A stretch of DNA of 64,000 nucleotides from Microvirga sp. Mcv34 (GCF_024519725.1 NZ_JALJRK010000023.1:1-64000), one strand, 5' to 3'; positions 19,293 through 29,753 are shown, counted from the stretch's first letter. Notes: generated from the letters alone by a model not told the origin. A program made the numbers and translations.

Positions 19293-20288
19293 TCACGGCC
19301 TCAGGCTGATGCCGAAGGCCTGCTCGATGGCGGGTTTTCCCTCCCGCTCGACGCGATAGATGGCGCGGTAGAGGCCGGGGCGGAAGCCGCCCTGGGGCTG
19401 CTTCACGCCGGCGAAGGCCATCCATTGCGCCTTGGCCCGGTCGAGGGGCGGGGCCTTGTTCTGGGCCAGCGGCTTGCCGTCGGGATCGAACAGGGTGAGC
19501 GTCTGGACGTCGCCGCCCTTGAGCCCGATGGCGCGGACAAAGGCCACGAGGGCAGGGGACCTCGTGGTCGGGATGTCCTGCTCCGCCACGCCGGACTCGA
19601 TGGCATCCATGGTCACGGGACCAGGAGCGAATCCCTTGTTGAGGACGCTGCCGCCCTGATAGGCCAGGGAAAACTTCAAGGAGTCGTCCCATAGGGAGGA
19701 AACTCCTCGGGTGTCGCAGGATTTCGTGGGCGGCCCCGACACAAAGGGGTCGACCGCCTCACCGTTCTTGCGAACCGTGAAATGCAGATGCGGAAATTCG
19801 GTCGCGCCGGACAAGCCGACCTGTCCGATTTTGTCGCCGGCTTTCAGCATATCACCTGCCTTCACACGCAGGCTGCCCTTGGCCATGTGGCAGTATTGAG
19901 TCTGCCAGCCATTGCCGTGATCGACGAGAGCCCCGTTGCCGCATTCCGTGTTGATCACGCTTTCGCGTCCCTTGCCCGAGATGGAAACGTCCTCCATTCC
20001 GTCGCGGATTCGTAGAACCGTGCCGTCGGCCGCCGCCACCACGTCGACTCCGGCCTTCATGGCAGCCAGGGTCGGAACGCGGATGTCGGTGCCGTCATGC
20101 CCGTCATAGGTCATTGTCCCGCAGCGATAGTCGCTAATTCCAGCATCCCGAACATGATCCATGTAATGCTGGATGAAGCAGGTCCGGCCGATCTCGCAGG
20201 CGACCGGCAGGCGCAACGAGATGTCCTGCGCGGCCGCCGGAAGCGCGACGAGGGTAAGGCCGACGAGGCTCGTGAATCCAAGGCGCAT
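19293..20288 (-). CDS. M23 family metallopeptidase, secreted
   Basis: A 331-aa exported protein. ATG 20288 starts a signal peptide (LVGLTLVALPAAAQ). Residues about 75-200 form an LytM/M23-type domain: H-D-G-T-D (YDGHDGTDIRVP) supplies the first ligands and HLHFTVRK the H-x-H motif. Such enzymes cleave peptidoglycan cross-links or act as catalytically altered regulators. Here the zinc ligands appear present. About 120 C-terminal residues are unassigned. It lies on the opposite strand inside the split ccm locus. Confidence 0.86.
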   Translation of the reverse strand: MRLGFTSLVGLTLVALPAAAQDISLRLPVACEIGRTCFIQHYMDHVRDAGISDYRCGTMTYDGHDGTDIRVPTLAAMKAGVDVVAAADGTVLRIRDGMEDVSISGKGRESVINTECGNGALVDHGNGWQTQYCHMAKGSLRVKAGDMLKAGDKIGQVGLSGATEFPHLHFTVRKNGEAVDPFVSGPPTKSCDTRGVSSLWDDSLKFSLAYQGGSVLNKGFAPGPVTMDAIESGVAEQDIPTTRSPALVAFVRAIGLKGGDVQTLTLFDPDGKPLAQNKAPPLDRAKAQWMAFAGVKQPQGGFRPGLYRAIYRVEREGKPAIEQAFGISLRP

Positions 20289-20524
20289 GACCGCTCCGCA
20301 ACAATGATGCGGGAGTATAGGCTGAATCATAAGGCGGATGAAGGGCGGGTTTCTTTCCTCCCTGCAAGAGGGAGGGGGAGGCGCAGCGCCCTTTGCCCTA
20401 CGCAGAATTCCGGAATGCCCAGCGCGGCCCGAACCACCTAAAAGCCCCATTCTGGCGAAAACGTTATACGGCTTGCGGCGATGTCTCCGTTGCAGGTGCA
20501 ATTCAAGACCGCTACATCGAACCC

Positions 20525-21265
20525 ATGATCCGTGAGCTTGCCAATCCGACCCGCTTCATGAGCCTCAGCGGCACGCTCCTGCCGTGGGTGGGAGGCTTGG
20601 CCGCGCTCGTCATGGCTGTCGGGCTCTACATGGTCTGGTTCACGGCCCCGGCCGATTACCAGCAGGGCGAGACGGTCAAGATCATGTATATCCACGTGCC
20701 GGCCGCGTGGCTGTCCCTGTTCTTCTACATGATCATGGCCAGCTCCGCGCTGGGCACCCTCGTGTGGCGGCACCCATTGGCCGACGTGTCGCAGAAGGCG
20801 GCGGCGCCCATCGGGGCGGCCTTCACGCTGATCTGCCTCGTCACCGGTTCGCTCTGGGGCAAGCCCATGTGGGGCACCTATTGGCAATGGGACGCGCGGC
20901 TGACCTCCATGCTGGTGATGCTGCTCATCTATCTCGGCATCCTGGCGCTCTGGCGCGCCATCGAGGAGCCGAACCGGGCCGCCCGGGCCGTGTCGATCCT
21001 CACCCTCGTGGGCGCGGTGAACGTGCCGATCGTGAAATTCTCCGTCGATTGGTGGAACACCCTGCACCAGCCGGCCTCCGTGTTCCGCCTCGGCGGGCCG
21101 ACGATCCATTCCTCCATGCTCGTGCCGCTCCTAGTCATGGCCGTCGCCTTCACGCTGGTCGGCGTGGCGCTGCATCTCTCCGGCATGCGCACGGAGATCC
21201 TGCGCCGCCGGGTGCGCACGCTCACCATCCTCGAGGCCGAGCGCCTCGACGCACAGGCCGCCTGA
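20525..21265 (+). CDS. ccmC: Haem export / holo-CcmE release protein CcmC
   Basis: A 246-aa six-helix membrane protein that presents haem to CcmE. The haem-handling tryptophan motif GTYWQWDARLTSML is intact, and flanking histidines are visible (YIHVPAAW, DWWNTLHQPAS). ATG 20525 gives the family N-terminus (MIRELANPTRFMSLSG). Only a weak ribosome-binding site is seen. It is followed 3 bp later by ccmD and then ccmG, as in other alphaproteobacteria. ccmE, ccmF and ccmH are not in the window. Confidence 0.95.
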   Translation: MIRELANPTRFMSLSGTLLPWVGGLAALVMAVGLYMVWFTAPADYQQGETVKIMYIHVPAAWLSLFFYMIMASSALGTLVWRHPLADVSQKAAAPIGAAFTLICLVTGSLWGKPMWGTYWQWDARLTSMLVMLLIYLGILALWRAIEEPNRAARAVSILTLVGAVNVPIVKFSVDWWNTLHQPASVFRLGGPTIHSSMLVPLLVMAVAFTLVGVALHLSGMRTEILRRRVRTLTILEAERLDAQAA

Positions 21266-21268
21266 CCG

Positions 21269-21424
21269 ATGTCGCACACGTTCTTCATCGCATTCTCCTA
21301 CATCCTGACGGGGCTGGTCATCGCCGGATTGGTCCTGCGCGCGGTGATCGACCACCGCATCCAGGTTCGCGCGCTGGCCGAGCTCGAATCGCGCGGCGTC
21401 GGACGGAGGTCCCGCCGTGGCTGA
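21269..21424 (+). CDS. ccmD: Haem exporter small protein CcmD
   Basis: A 51-aa protein that tethers CcmE to the CcmABC complex. It has one transmembrane helix (AFSYILTGLVIAGLVLRAVI) followed by a basic cytoplasmic tail (DHRIQVRALAELESRG), matching CcmD. It sits 3 bp after ccmC and overlaps the ccmG start by 8 bp, which indicates coupled translation. Confidence 0.88.
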   Translation: MSHTFFIAFSYILTGLVIAGLVLRAVIDHRIQVRALAELESRGVGRRSRRG

Positions 21425-21995
21425 AGCCGCCGAGCGTCCACGCTCCCGCCTGATCTTCCTTTTGCCCGCGCTCGTCTTCGGCGCCCTGGTGGTGCTCTTC
21501 GGCGTGCAGCTGATCTCGGGACGAAATCCCGCCGAGGTGCCCTCGGTTCTGATCAACAAGCCCGTGCCGACCTTCAGTCTCGCGCCGCTCGAAGGCCTGC
21601 TGGCCAACGGCCAGCCGGTGCCGGGCTTCTCGAACGATGATCTCAAGGGTCGCGTGACGGTGGTGAATGTCTGGGCGTCCTGGTGCGCCCCCTGCCGCCA
21701 GGAGCATCCGCTGCTGGTCGATCTCGCCAAGGATCCGTCGATCCGGGTAGTCGGCATCAACCAGAAGGACAATCCGGACAACGCCCGCCGCTTCCTCGGC
21801 GCGCTGGGCAATCCCTATGCGGCCGTCGGCATCGATCCCAACGGCCGCGCGTCCATCGACTGGGGCGTCTACGGCGTGCCCGAAACCTTCATCGTCGGCC
21901 CGGACGGCACGATCCGGTACAAGCATATCGGCCCGCTGACGCCGGAGAATTTCGAGGCGTTCAGGGAGAAGCTGCGCCAAATCCCGCGCGCTTGA
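21417..21995 (+). CDS. ccmG: Thiol:disulfide interchange protein CcmG/DsbE
   Basis: A 192-aa membrane-anchored periplasmic thioredoxin that reduces apocytochrome c thiols. An N-terminal anchor ([19 protein letters not shown]) is followed by the thioredoxin fold with the active site [13 protein letters not shown] and the CcmG signature [13 protein letters not shown]. The start is GTG at 21417, inside ccmD. Its 3' end overlaps the convergent DUF188 gene by 35 bp. Confidence 0.95.
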   Translation: MAEAAERPRSRLIFLLPALVFGALVVLFGVQLISGRNPAEVPSVLINKPVPTFSLAPLEGLLANGQPVPGFSNDDLKGRVTVVNVWASWCAPCRQEHPLLVDLAKDPSIRVVGINQKDNPDNARRFLGALGNPYAAVGIDPNGRASIDWGVYGVPETFIVGPDGTIRYKHIGPLTPENFEAFREKLRQIPRA

Positions 21996-22449
21996 GCCGG
22001 TTGATCGCCACGTCCAGGGCCGAGAGAAAGGCCGAGCGGTCCTTTTGCGAAAACGGCCTCGGTCCAGCCGTCACCTCGCCCATGGCGCGCAGGTCTTCCA
22101 TCAGGTTGCGGGTGGCGAGCGCCATGCCGACGGAGGATTCCGAGAACGGCTTTCCGGTGGGGCCAATCACGTCGGCGCCGGCCTTCACGCAGCGGCTCGC
22201 GAGCGGGATGTCGGCGGTGATCACGATGGCGCCGCGCCGGGCGCGCTCGGCGATCCAGTCATCGGCCGCATCGAAGCCCGAGCTGACCACGATGCGTTCG
22301 ATCAGCGGATTCTGAGGCACTTGCAGGAAGGCGTTCGACACCACGAACACCTTGACGCCGTGCCGCTCGGCGACCCGGTAGATCTCCGGCTTCACCGGGC
22401 AGGCATCCGCATCCACGTAAATCACGATCGGTTGGACCATTTCGTTCAT
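21961..22449 (-). CDS. YaiI/YqxD family protein (DUF188)
   Basis: A 162-aa member of the UPF0178/DUF188 family, with a PIN-like fold of unknown role. The signature [25 protein letters not shown] is at the N-terminus, followed by [11 protein letters not shown] and [12 protein letters not shown] 22449 is used, and 22440 is possible. It overlaps ccmG antisense at the 3' end. Confidence 0.92.
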   Translation of the reverse strand: MNEMVQPIVIYVDADACPVKPEIYRVAERHGVKVFVVSNAFLQVPQNPLIERIVVSSGFDAADDWIAERARRGAIVITADIPLASRCVKAGADVIGPTGKPFSESSVGMALATRNLMEDLRAMGEVTAGPRPFSQKDRSAFLSALDVAINRLKRAGFGAASP

Positions 22450-22585
22450 CGGCCATATATTCCTGTGGGATGCGGGGATGCCGCCAGGATCTCTCCGGCT
22501 GGTCGTGGTGCGTAAGCTTTCCGTAAAGGGCTTTGAGTCACGTGTCGACCGGACCATATCCAACCTGGAGAGCAGAAAGAAACCC

Positions 22586-23929
22586 GTGACTCCCCGATCC
22601 CGTATCCGCGCCGCCCTGGGCCTGATCGACAGGCTGCGAACGTCTCCCTCCTTGAGCGATGCCACGCACCGGCTGATCCGGGAGGCCGATACGGGCGCGC
22701 TTCAGCGCGCCGGGCTCGCGCGCATGGTCACGGCCGGGCTGCTGCTCGTGGCCGTCCTGGTCACCACGTCGGGCGTCGAGCTCACCAATCCCATCGCCCT
22801 CCGGCAGATCTGGGCCGCCGAGCTCACGCTGATCCTCTTCGGAGCGCTCGGCTGGGGCGGCGCCTGGCTCGCGTCCAGGCGCATCGGCATCGAGAAGCTG
22901 CCGGTCATCACGGCCGTGGTCGACGCCTGCCTGGTCCTCGGCAACCTCGGCTACACCCATTGGGGTCTCGGCATTCCCGGCAGCCTCTTCTCGGTGTTTC
23001 CGGTCGCCTGGGTCGTGCCCATCACCATGGCGGCGGCGGCCATTCACTACCAGCCCCGGCTCCAGGCCTTCGTGGCGGCCATCTATGTGATCGGCCTCTC
23101 GCTGCTTGCCTTCGGCAGCGGGTACCTGAGCCCGGCCGACCGCCAGGAGGATCTGGCGGAGATCGTCGGCGTGTTCTCGGCCCAAGCCAACATGGTCCGC
23201 ATCGTCATGGTGTTCGCCGCCGCCCTGATCCTGATCCTGGTGGCGCGCCAGGGACGCCTCATGCTGGAGCGGGCCGTGCGCGAGACGACCCTACGTGTGA
23301 CGCTCACCCGCTACCTGCCGCGGGAGCTGGCGCCGATCCTGACCGACCAGGCCTTCGCATCCCTGCGCCAGGGGCGGCGCATTCCGGTGACCCTGCTCTT
23401 CGTCGACATCCGCGCTTCGACCACCTTCGGCGAAACCATGGAGCCGGCGCAGCTCGCGGTTTTCATCACGTCGTTCCGCCGCCGTGTCCTGCGGGCGGCC
23501 TCCCGGCATGGCGGCGTCATCGACAAGTTCACGGGCGACGGGGCTCTCATCCTTTTCGGCGTGCCGGGCGCCCGGGACGACGATGCGCGCCGGGCGCTCG
23601 CCTGCGGCCGCACCCTCCTGACCCTGATCGACCGCTGGAACGCCAAGCGCGGCTTCAACCCGCCGGTGCGCATCGGCATCGGCATCCACACGGGCGATGT
23701 GTTCTGCGGCGTGGTGGGGGACGAGAGCCGGCTTGAATTCACCGTGGTCGGCGAGACGGTCAACATCGCGTCGCGCATCGAGCAGGCTACGAAGTCGGCC
23801 GATTGCGAACTTCTCGCCTCGCAGGAAACCGTGGCGGCGGCCGGCGAGGAGGAAAGCTGGACCGAGGTCGAGTGCGAACCCCTGCCGGGGGTCACGCGCA
23901 GGATGGTGCTGATGAAGCCGGTCGGGTGA
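22586..23929 (+). CDS. Membrane-bound class III adenylate/guanylate cyclase
   Basis: A protein of 447 aa from GTG 22586 (483 aa if an ATG at 22478 is used). The N-terminal half has about six transmembrane segments (residues about 45-225). The C-terminal half is a class III nucleotidyl cyclase domain with metal-binding aspartates in [10 protein letters not shown] and [11 protein letters not shown], followed by [18 protein letters not shown] and [15 protein letters not shown]. It should make cAMP in response to a membrane or cytosolic cue. It converges on a DsbA-like gene with a 3-bp gap. Confidence 0.9.
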   Translation: MTPRSRIRAALGLIDRLRTSPSLSDATHRLIREADTGALQRAGLARMVTAGLLLVAVLVTTSGVELTNPIALRQIWAAELTLILFGALGWGGAWLASRRIGIEKLPVITAVVDACLVLGNLGYTHWGLGIPGSLFSVFPVAWVVPITMAAAAIHYQPRLQAFVAAIYVIGLSLLAFGSGYLSPADRQEDLAEIVGVFSAQANMVRIVMVFAAALILILVARQGRLMLERAVRETTLRVTLTRYLPRELAPILTDQAFASLRQGRRIPVTLLFVDIRASTTFGETMEPAQLAVFITSFRRRVLRAASRHGGVIDKFTGDGALILFGVPGARDDDARRALACGRTLLTLIDRWNAKRGFNPPVRIGIGIHTGDVFCGVVGDESRLEFTVVGETVNIASRIEQATKSADCELLASQETVAAAGEEESWTEVECEPLPGVTRRMVLMKPVG

Positions 23930-23932
23930 GGC

Positions 23933-24565
23933 TCACCCTCTCGCCCGCGCGATGGCCTCGCGCTTCTGCTCCAGGCTCATGCCGCCGACATAAGCTTCCG
24001 TCCCGATCAAGAAGGAGGGCGTCGCCACGAGGCCGAGATCGCTGCCGGTCGCGAAGGCTTCCTTCATCCAGCCGGTGGTCTTGTCGCTGTTGGCGATCTC
24101 GGTCATGCGCGCCCGGTCGCCGCCGAGCTTCTCCGCTGCCGCCAGCGCCCGCTCGCCGTCGACCGTGCCGCGCAGGGCGAACAGGGCGAGGTGCAGGGGC
24201 AGGTATCGCTCGGGCCCGTAGAGCTGCAGAAAGGCCAGGGCCGCGCGCGTCGCCGCGACCGATTGCGGGCTCAGCACGGCGAAGTTCACCAGCATGTAGG
24301 ACAGCTCTGGCTCCGCCTTCAGCAGGTCGGGCAGGCTCTGCGCCGACCGTTTGCACCAGGGGCAGTTGTAGTCGAAGTACTCCACCATGATCACGTCGCC
24401 GTGCGGGTGGCCGATGCGCACGATCGAAGGAAGGTTCAGGGTGTTGTCGATCAGCTCCACCGGGATCATCTGCGGCTCCGGCGCGGATTGCGCAAAGGCG
24501 GGAGCTTTCGTGCCGGACAGGGCGAGACCGGCGAGAAGAACGCGGCGGGACAGGATCATGAACAA
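23933..24565 (-). CDS. DsbA family periplasmic thiol:disulfide protein
   Basis: A 210-aa secreted thioredoxin-fold protein. The signal peptide has an arginine pair (ILSRRVLLAGLALSG), then cleavage near FAQS. The active site is YFDYNCPWCKRSAQSL (C-P-W-C), and the cis-Pro loop is LVATPSFLIGTEAYVGG. It belongs to the DsbA/DsbG-like (DSBA oxidoreductase) group found in alphaproteobacteria. Function as an oxidase or isomerase cannot be separated from sequence. Confidence 0.9.
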   Translation of the reverse strand: MFMILSRRVLLAGLALSGTKAPAFAQSAPEPQMIPVELIDNTLNLPSIVRIGHPHGDVIMVEYFDYNCPWCKRSAQSLPDLLKAEPELSYMLVNFAVLSPQSVAATRAALAFLQLYGPERYLPLHLALFALRGTVDGERALAAAEKLGGDRARMTEIANSDKTTGWMKEAFATGSDLGLVATPSFLIGTEAYVGGMSLEQKREAIARARG

Positions 24566-24686
24566 TACTCTCGTAAGGTGAGATCCTCGTGCCGGTCGAA
24601 CATGGCGATGGCAAGGCCAAGGTTCATTTTCTCGCGGACTCGTGAAAGGTGGTCCTCTCGCGGCGATAGCGTGCCGCGCAAGGCTC

Positions 24687-27263
24687 TCACACGCCGGTCC
24701 ACGACGTGATGAAGGGCGGCACGTCGCCGGGCGGCATGGGGCGGCCGAAATGGTATCCCTGAACGAGGTCGCAGCTCATGCGCTGCAGGAGGGTGGCCTG
24801 AAAAGCGTTCTCGACGCCTTCCGCCACCACCTCGATGCCGAGGTTACGACCGAGATTCAGGAGCGCCCTGACGATGGCGGCGTCGTCCGCGTCCGTTTCC
24901 AGGCCGGCGACGAAGCTGCGGTCGATCTTGATGGCATCGACCGGATAGCGCTTGAGATGCGACAGGGAGGCATAGCCGGTGCCGAAATCATCGAGCGCGA
25001 TCGTCACGCCCTCTGCGCACAGGGTGCGCAGCGCCCGCTCGACGTATTCGGCGCCGGAGCCGAGAAAAACGCTCTCGGTCACTTCCACTTCCAGGCACTG
25101 GGCCGGCACGTTCATCCATCTCAGGTCTTCGAGGACGCGCTCGGCATAGTTGTCGCGCCGGAACTCGGCTGCCGAGGCATTGATGGCGATGCGGCCGAAG
25201 GTGAGGCCGGCATCGAGCCAGGCGCGGATATCCCTGAGGATGCAGGACCGCATGCGCTCGCCGATGGCCGTTCCGAGCTCGGTGTCGTTGAAGGCGGGAG
25301 CGATCGTCTCGGGCGACTGGATTCCGCCCCGGGGGTGATGCCAGCGCAGAAGTGCCTCGAACCCGGCGAGCGCGCCCGTGGCGAGCGTCACCTTGGGCTG
25401 GTAGAACGGCACGATCCAGTCGGACGCCACCGCGCGGGCCGCCACCTCCAGGGCTGACGCGGTGCGCTGCGATTCCTCCCGCATGGTCGTGACGAACATC
25501 CTGAACGAGCCGCGTCCGGAGGTCTTGCTGCGGTAGAGCGCCAGATCGGCCTGCTTCTGAAGCTCTTCCGAGCTCATGGCGAGACCAGCCGAAACGGTCC
25601 CGCCGATGCTCGTGCGGCAGTCCAGGAGCTTGCCGTTGCGTTTCAGAGGCTCCTGCATGCGGGTCAGGATGGTTTGCGCCATGGCGGCGACGTCCCATTC
25701 GCCCGCGATCTCGGGCAGAAGCACGGCGAACTCGTCGCCGCCCAGCCGGGCGACGGTGTCGCCAGGGCGCGCCGCATGGCGCAGCCGCTGCGCGAACTCC
25801 CTCAAGAGAGCGTCGCCGGCATCGTGGCCGAACCGGTCGTTGATCTGCTTGAGGTGATCGAGGTCCATGACCAGCAGGCCCGTGACCCGGGAGGAGCCGG
25901 GCGCGGGGGCGAGGGCCTCCTGAAGACGTTCGCGGAACAGCCTGCGGTTGGCGAGACCCGTGAGGTCGTCGTGGTGGGCGGCCCAGCGGAGGGTCTCCTC
26001 CGTGAGCTTGCGGTCGTGGATGTCCTCGACCGCCCCGTACCAGCGGATGATGGCTCCGTCTCTGCTCCGCCGGGGAGCGGCCCGGGAGCGGAACCAGCGA
26101 TAGGTCCCGTCCACCATGCGCAGGCGGTAATCCATATCCAGCCCTTCACCGGCCTCGACCGCCCGGGACCAGCGGCTCAGGGAGGTGGGCGCGTCATCGG
26201 GATGCAGGGCTCGGCTCCAGCCGAAACCCAGCGCCTCCCGCAGGTCCATGCCGGTCAGGTCGCGCCAGCGCGAGGAAATGTCGAGGAGATTGCCCTGCGG
26301 ATCCGCCGTCCACGAGATCTGCGGATTGAGCTCGACGGAATGGCGGTGATGCTCCTCGCTCTCCCGCAGAGCCACGTCGCTGCGCTGCCGCTCGAGTACC
26401 AGGACCGCCAGATGCAGCACCGCCTCCATGCGCTCCATCTCGTCGCTGCTCGGAGCCCGGGACTCGCCATAATAGAACCCGAAGGTACCGAGCACTTCAC
26501 CGGACCGCGAGAAGATCGGCGTCGACCAGCAGGCCCGCAGGCCGTGGGCCAGGGCGAGATCGCGCCAGTGAGCCCAGAAGGGATCCGATGCGATATCGGA
26601 TACGATGACGCTGTCGCGCAGGTAAACGGCGGTTCCGCACGAACCCACGTTCGGCCCGACTTCCAGGCCGTCGATCGCCGCATTGTAGGCGGGCGGGAGG
26701 CTTGGCGCGGCACCGTGACGGAGCAGACCGGTCTCGGCATCGTACAGCAGGACCGAGCACCGGGCGCCGGGGAGCTGGACTTCCGCCAGCCCGCAGAGCG
26801 CGGACAGGATCTCGCCGATAGGCTGGCCGGCAGCAACCATTTCCAGCACATCGGCATGGCCCTGCAGGGCGAGTTCCGCTTCCTTCCGGTCGTGAATGTC
26901 TTCCGTCGTCCCGTACCAGAACGCGACGGAGCCGGTCTCGTCGCGCCGGGCCGCCGAACTCGACCGGCACCAGCGATAGCTGCCGTCCGCCATCCTGATC
27001 CGGTATTCACATTGATAGGGTGCGCCGGCCGCGATGCTTTCGCGCCTCGCCTCGACCAGGCGGGGCAGGTCGTCCGGGTGAACCAGCTTGACCCAGCCGT
27101 TGCCCACCAGCGCCTCGGGCGGCTGGCCGATCCATTCGCGCCAACCGGGCCCCACCTCGACGACCTTGCCGGAGGCATCGGCCAGCCAGGGGATCTGACG
27201 GCTTAGGGTGAAAGCGTAATGATACAGACTGTCATGAGTTGTCGGTCCATTCCTCTTCGTCAT
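24687..27263 (-). CDS. PAS-GAF-PAS-GGDEF-EAL cyclic-di-GMP signalling protein
   Basis: An 858-aa cytosolic sensor. ATG 27263 is preceded by GAGG; an extension to 27326 is less likely. Residues about 15-120 and 300-420 are PAS domains ending in the (T/V)EDIHDRK motif, with a GAF domain at about 130-280 between them. The GGDEF domain keeps RLGGDEFAVLLPE and an I-site RPGD five residues upstream. The EAL domain keeps GFEALLRWHHP and LDDFGTGYASLSHL. Both active sites therefore look competent, so it may be bifunctional. No transmembrane segment is seen. Confidence 0.94.
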   Translation of the reverse strand: MTKRNGPTTHDSLYHYAFTLSRQIPWLADASGKVVEVGPGWREWIGQPPEALVGNGWVKLVHPDDLPRLVEARRESIAAGAPYQCEYRIRMADGSYRWCRSSSAARRDETGSVAFWYGTTEDIHDRKEAELALQGHADVLEMVAAGQPIGEILSALCGLAEVQLPGARCSVLLYDAETGLLRHGAAPSLPPAYNAAIDGLEVGPNVGSCGTAVYLRDSVIVSDIASDPFWAHWRDLALAHGLRACWSTPIFSRSGEVLGTFGFYYGESRAPSSDEMERMEAVLHLAVLVLERQRSDVALRESEEHHRHSVELNPQISWTADPQGNLLDISSRWRDLTGMDLREALGFGWSRALHPDDAPTSLSRWSRAVEAGEGLDMDYRLRMVDGTYRWFRSRAAPRRSRDGAIIRWYGAVEDIHDRKLTEETLRWAAHHDDLTGLANRRLFRERLQEALAPAPGSSRVTGLLVMDLDHLKQINDRFGHDAGDALLREFAQRLRHAARPGDTVARLGGDEFAVLLPEIAGEWDVAAMAQTILTRMQEPLKRNGKLLDCRTSIGGTVSAGLAMSSEELQKQADLALYRSKTSGRGSFRMFVTTMREESQRTASALEVAARAVASDWIVPFYQPKVTLATGALAGFEALLRWHHPRGGIQSPETIAPAFNDTELGTAIGERMRSCILRDIRAWLDAGLTFGRIAINASAAEFRRDNYAERVLEDLRWMNVPAQCLEVEVTESVFLGSGAEYVERALRTLCAEGVTIALDDFGTGYASLSHLKRYPVDAIKIDRSFVAGLETDADDAAIVRALLNLGRNLGIEVVAEGVENAFQATLLQRMSCDLVQGYHFGRPMPPGDVPPFITSWTGV

Positions 27264-27661
27264 GAGCAAATCCTCGCGAATTAACTCATGGGCGGAAGTG
27301 AAACCAACGTCCTCGTTCCAACGCATACAGCAAACCGAAATGCCGCGAATATCGAATGAATTCTTGGCCTAGATTGGTATGACTGTCCATTAGGAGGAAT
27401 GGACTAAGGCAGCTTTTCAGAGAACGCCACAAGATCGTTTTTATTGATGCTTTATTGATAAGGTTAAGCAAAGGCGCGGAGCTCAGGTGCTCCGGCATTG
27501 CGACCCTGCGAGAGCTACGGCTCTCACGGACGCCTCACGACATTTCGGGCGACAACTGTCACCTGCTGCTCGATCGCTGAAGCGCCATCCCGGGAGCAGT
27601 TCGTCGACGAGCCTGCATTGTCGTGAAGGGGGCTTACTTTCCGTACTGGGTCTATTGTTTT
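27264..27661. other. Intergenic region, no gene seen
   Basis: This 400-bp stretch is less GC-rich near 27300-27480 and holds the promoter side of the GGDEF-EAL gene. Open frames in it show no family resemblance. Confidence 0.4.
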
Positions 27662-27676
27662 GTAATAACATAAAAT
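27662..27676 (+). promoter_or_regulatory. Promoter-like motif upstream of the second RTX gene
   Basis: GTAATAACATAAAAT matches 12 of 15 positions with the motif upstream of the first RTX gene. TAAAAT would be the -10 hexamer, 47 bp before the start codon. Confidence 0.45.
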
Positions 27677-27723
27677 GTAGTATGGACTGACCTTTCCCCT
27701 CCATCTCACCAACCGAGCCTTGC

Positions 27724-29602
27724 ATGACTCAAACCCTCGCCGGCAGCACCTTCAACCTGACCAATAGTGACGATATCCTCGATAACATCACTGGAACGGC
27801 CGAGGATGACACGTTCGTAGCCGTCTACGGCACCCTCAACGTCGGTGACAGACTCACTGGCGGCGCCGGAAACGACACGCTGCAGCTCGGGTACTGGTCC
27901 GATGGAAATGGAAGAAGCGGTATCCAACTTTCGTGGATCGATTTCACAGGCATCGAAACCATCCTGGGCTCGGATAGAGACGATCTCATCACCCTTGATG
28001 GCGGGCAACTTCAGGACGTCAAGGTCATCAACGGCGGTGGCAGCCAATACGGTTTTGATTCGCTGAACCTTCAAGGAACCATGATCGACCTGACCGGAAA
28101 GATCGTCACAGGATTTAGTTCGATCGAGGTCAACACCGATGGAGCGACCGTTAAGGTCGACAATGTAGACACTGCCAAATTGATGCGGGGCTCTCAAGCA
28201 CAGAACGATCACCTGATCCTGACTCAGGGAACGCTCACGAACGACGAACGCAACCAGCTTCATGCCCGGGGTGTCGACAAGATCACCGCCGGAGGCGTCA
28301 CGACAGAGAACAAGGCTCCGGTTGTGGCCAATCTCGACGGAGACCGGGTCGTTGCTTCCCTTTTTGGCCAGCTTCGTTCGGCTCGACGCCGGCGCGCCCG
28401 TGACGCTGACCGACGACGATCCGACACCCTCCCAGATCAGCGTTAGGATCAAGACCCGGCAAGAGGCCAACGATATCATAGGGATCGACCTCACAGGCGG
28501 CTCCATCGCCCTTTCCGACAGACTGCGGCCCGGAAGTCGGATCTCCATCAAAGAGGCGAACATATGGAAGGACATCGGAGGGCTCAACTCAGGCGCAGGC
28601 TATGGCCAGTTGTCCATCTCGCTGAATGCTGACGCCACGCCGGAGCGGGTGCAAACCCTTCTCCAGGCGCTGACTTATTATACTTACGAGATTTTGCGGG
28701 AGACTTTGCAGGTCGAAATTGCGGTGTCAGACCCCGGCGGCCGCAAGTCGGTCTCAACCGTGACCGTCATCAGGGAGGATAATGAGGCACCCGGTTCAGT
28801 GACTCTCGATTCGGCGACGAGCCTCACCGTCGCGGAGAATACTGCCTTCTCCGGCCTTCTGTCCGCGACCGACGACCTGACGCCTGCCGGAGACCTCACT
28901 TTCTCCTTCGACCCCTCCGCCCCGGGCGGCGGCAATGCAGGCGGGCTGTTCGTGATCGAGGGCGGCCGGCTCAAGCTCGCGCCAGGACGCAGCCTCGATT
29001 ACGAGGCGCTTCCAGCCGGACAGAAATCTGTTTCCGTTTACGTCAAGGCGACGGATTCCGAGGACGGTGTCGGGGCGACGCAGGCCATCACGATCAACGT
29101 GACCAACGACGTGCAGGACGACAGCACCGATGGACCGGACGTTCTCATCGGCGGAGACAAAAGCGAAATCCTGAACGGCAAGGGCGGCAACGACGTCATC
29201 CGGGGCAATGGCGGCGACGATACGCTCTCCGGCGGGGCCGGTAAGGACACGCTGGATGGCGGTGCGGGCAAGGACATCTTCGTGTTCGACGCCAAGCTGG
29301 CGAAGACGAACAAGCTGAACAAGAAGCAGAACCTGGACAAGGTCCTCGACTTCGTCGTGGCCGACGACACCATCCACCTGGCCAAGAGCGTGTTTTCCAA
29401 GATCACCAAGAAGGGCGTGCTCAAGAAGGGCGAGTTCTTCATCGGCAGCGCGGCGCATGATCGGGACGATCGGGTGATCTACAACAAGAAGACCGGCGCG
29501 CTCTCCTACGATGCCGACGGCAATGGCGCCAAGGAGGCGATCCAGTTCGCCACGCTGGCCAAGAACCTCAAGCTCACCAACCTCGATTTGTTCGTCGTCT
29601 GA
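27724..29602 (+). pseudogene. RTX-type protein gene interrupted by a frameshift
   Basis: Two overlapping frames together encode a protein of about 625 aa. Frame one runs from ATG 27724 and includes an RTX-like N-terminal part (RLTGGAGNDTLQLG) to VVANLDGDRVVAS near 28357. Frame two carries on as ASFVRLDAGAPVTLTDDDP from about 28366 to 29602. It has a cadherin-like module (LDYEALPAGQKSVSVYVKATD), RTX nonapeptides (GGNDVIRGNGGDDTLSGG) and the same C-terminal region as the first RTX gene (IFVFDAK...LTNLDLFVV). Removing one T from the TTTTT run at 28361-28365 restores a continuous, sensible sequence. It may be a mutation, a sequencing error or slippage. Confidence 0.8.
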
Positions 29603-29713
29603 CGCCGCGCGACCACGCTTCAGGCGTCCGCCCGGGCCTCCACCGTCATCACCCCCGGACTTGTTCCGGGGACCAGTGCCGGTGATCTCGACGGAAAAAC
29701 GCGACACATCAAA

Positions 29714-29753
29714 GACGAGAGCTGTTTCCACGTCTGTGGAAACAGCTCTCGTC
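29714..29753. terminator. Perfect 18-bp hairpin downstream of the second RTX gene
   Basis: GACGAGAGCTGTTTCCAC, a GTCT loop and the exact complement. No T-run follows on either strand, so it may be a terminator-like stem or a repeat element. It lies between the convergent RTX gene and the fabI operon. Confidence 0.5.

Noticed and set aside
25674-27206. A 510-codon open frame antisense to the GGDEF-EAL gene
   Set aside because: It is a codon-bias shadow. The minus-strand frame has intact PAS, GGDEF and EAL motifs.
27286-27498. A 70-aa minus-strand open frame in the AT-richer gap upstream of the GGDEF-EAL gene
   Set aside because: It lacks a ribosome-binding site and any recognisable family resemblance.
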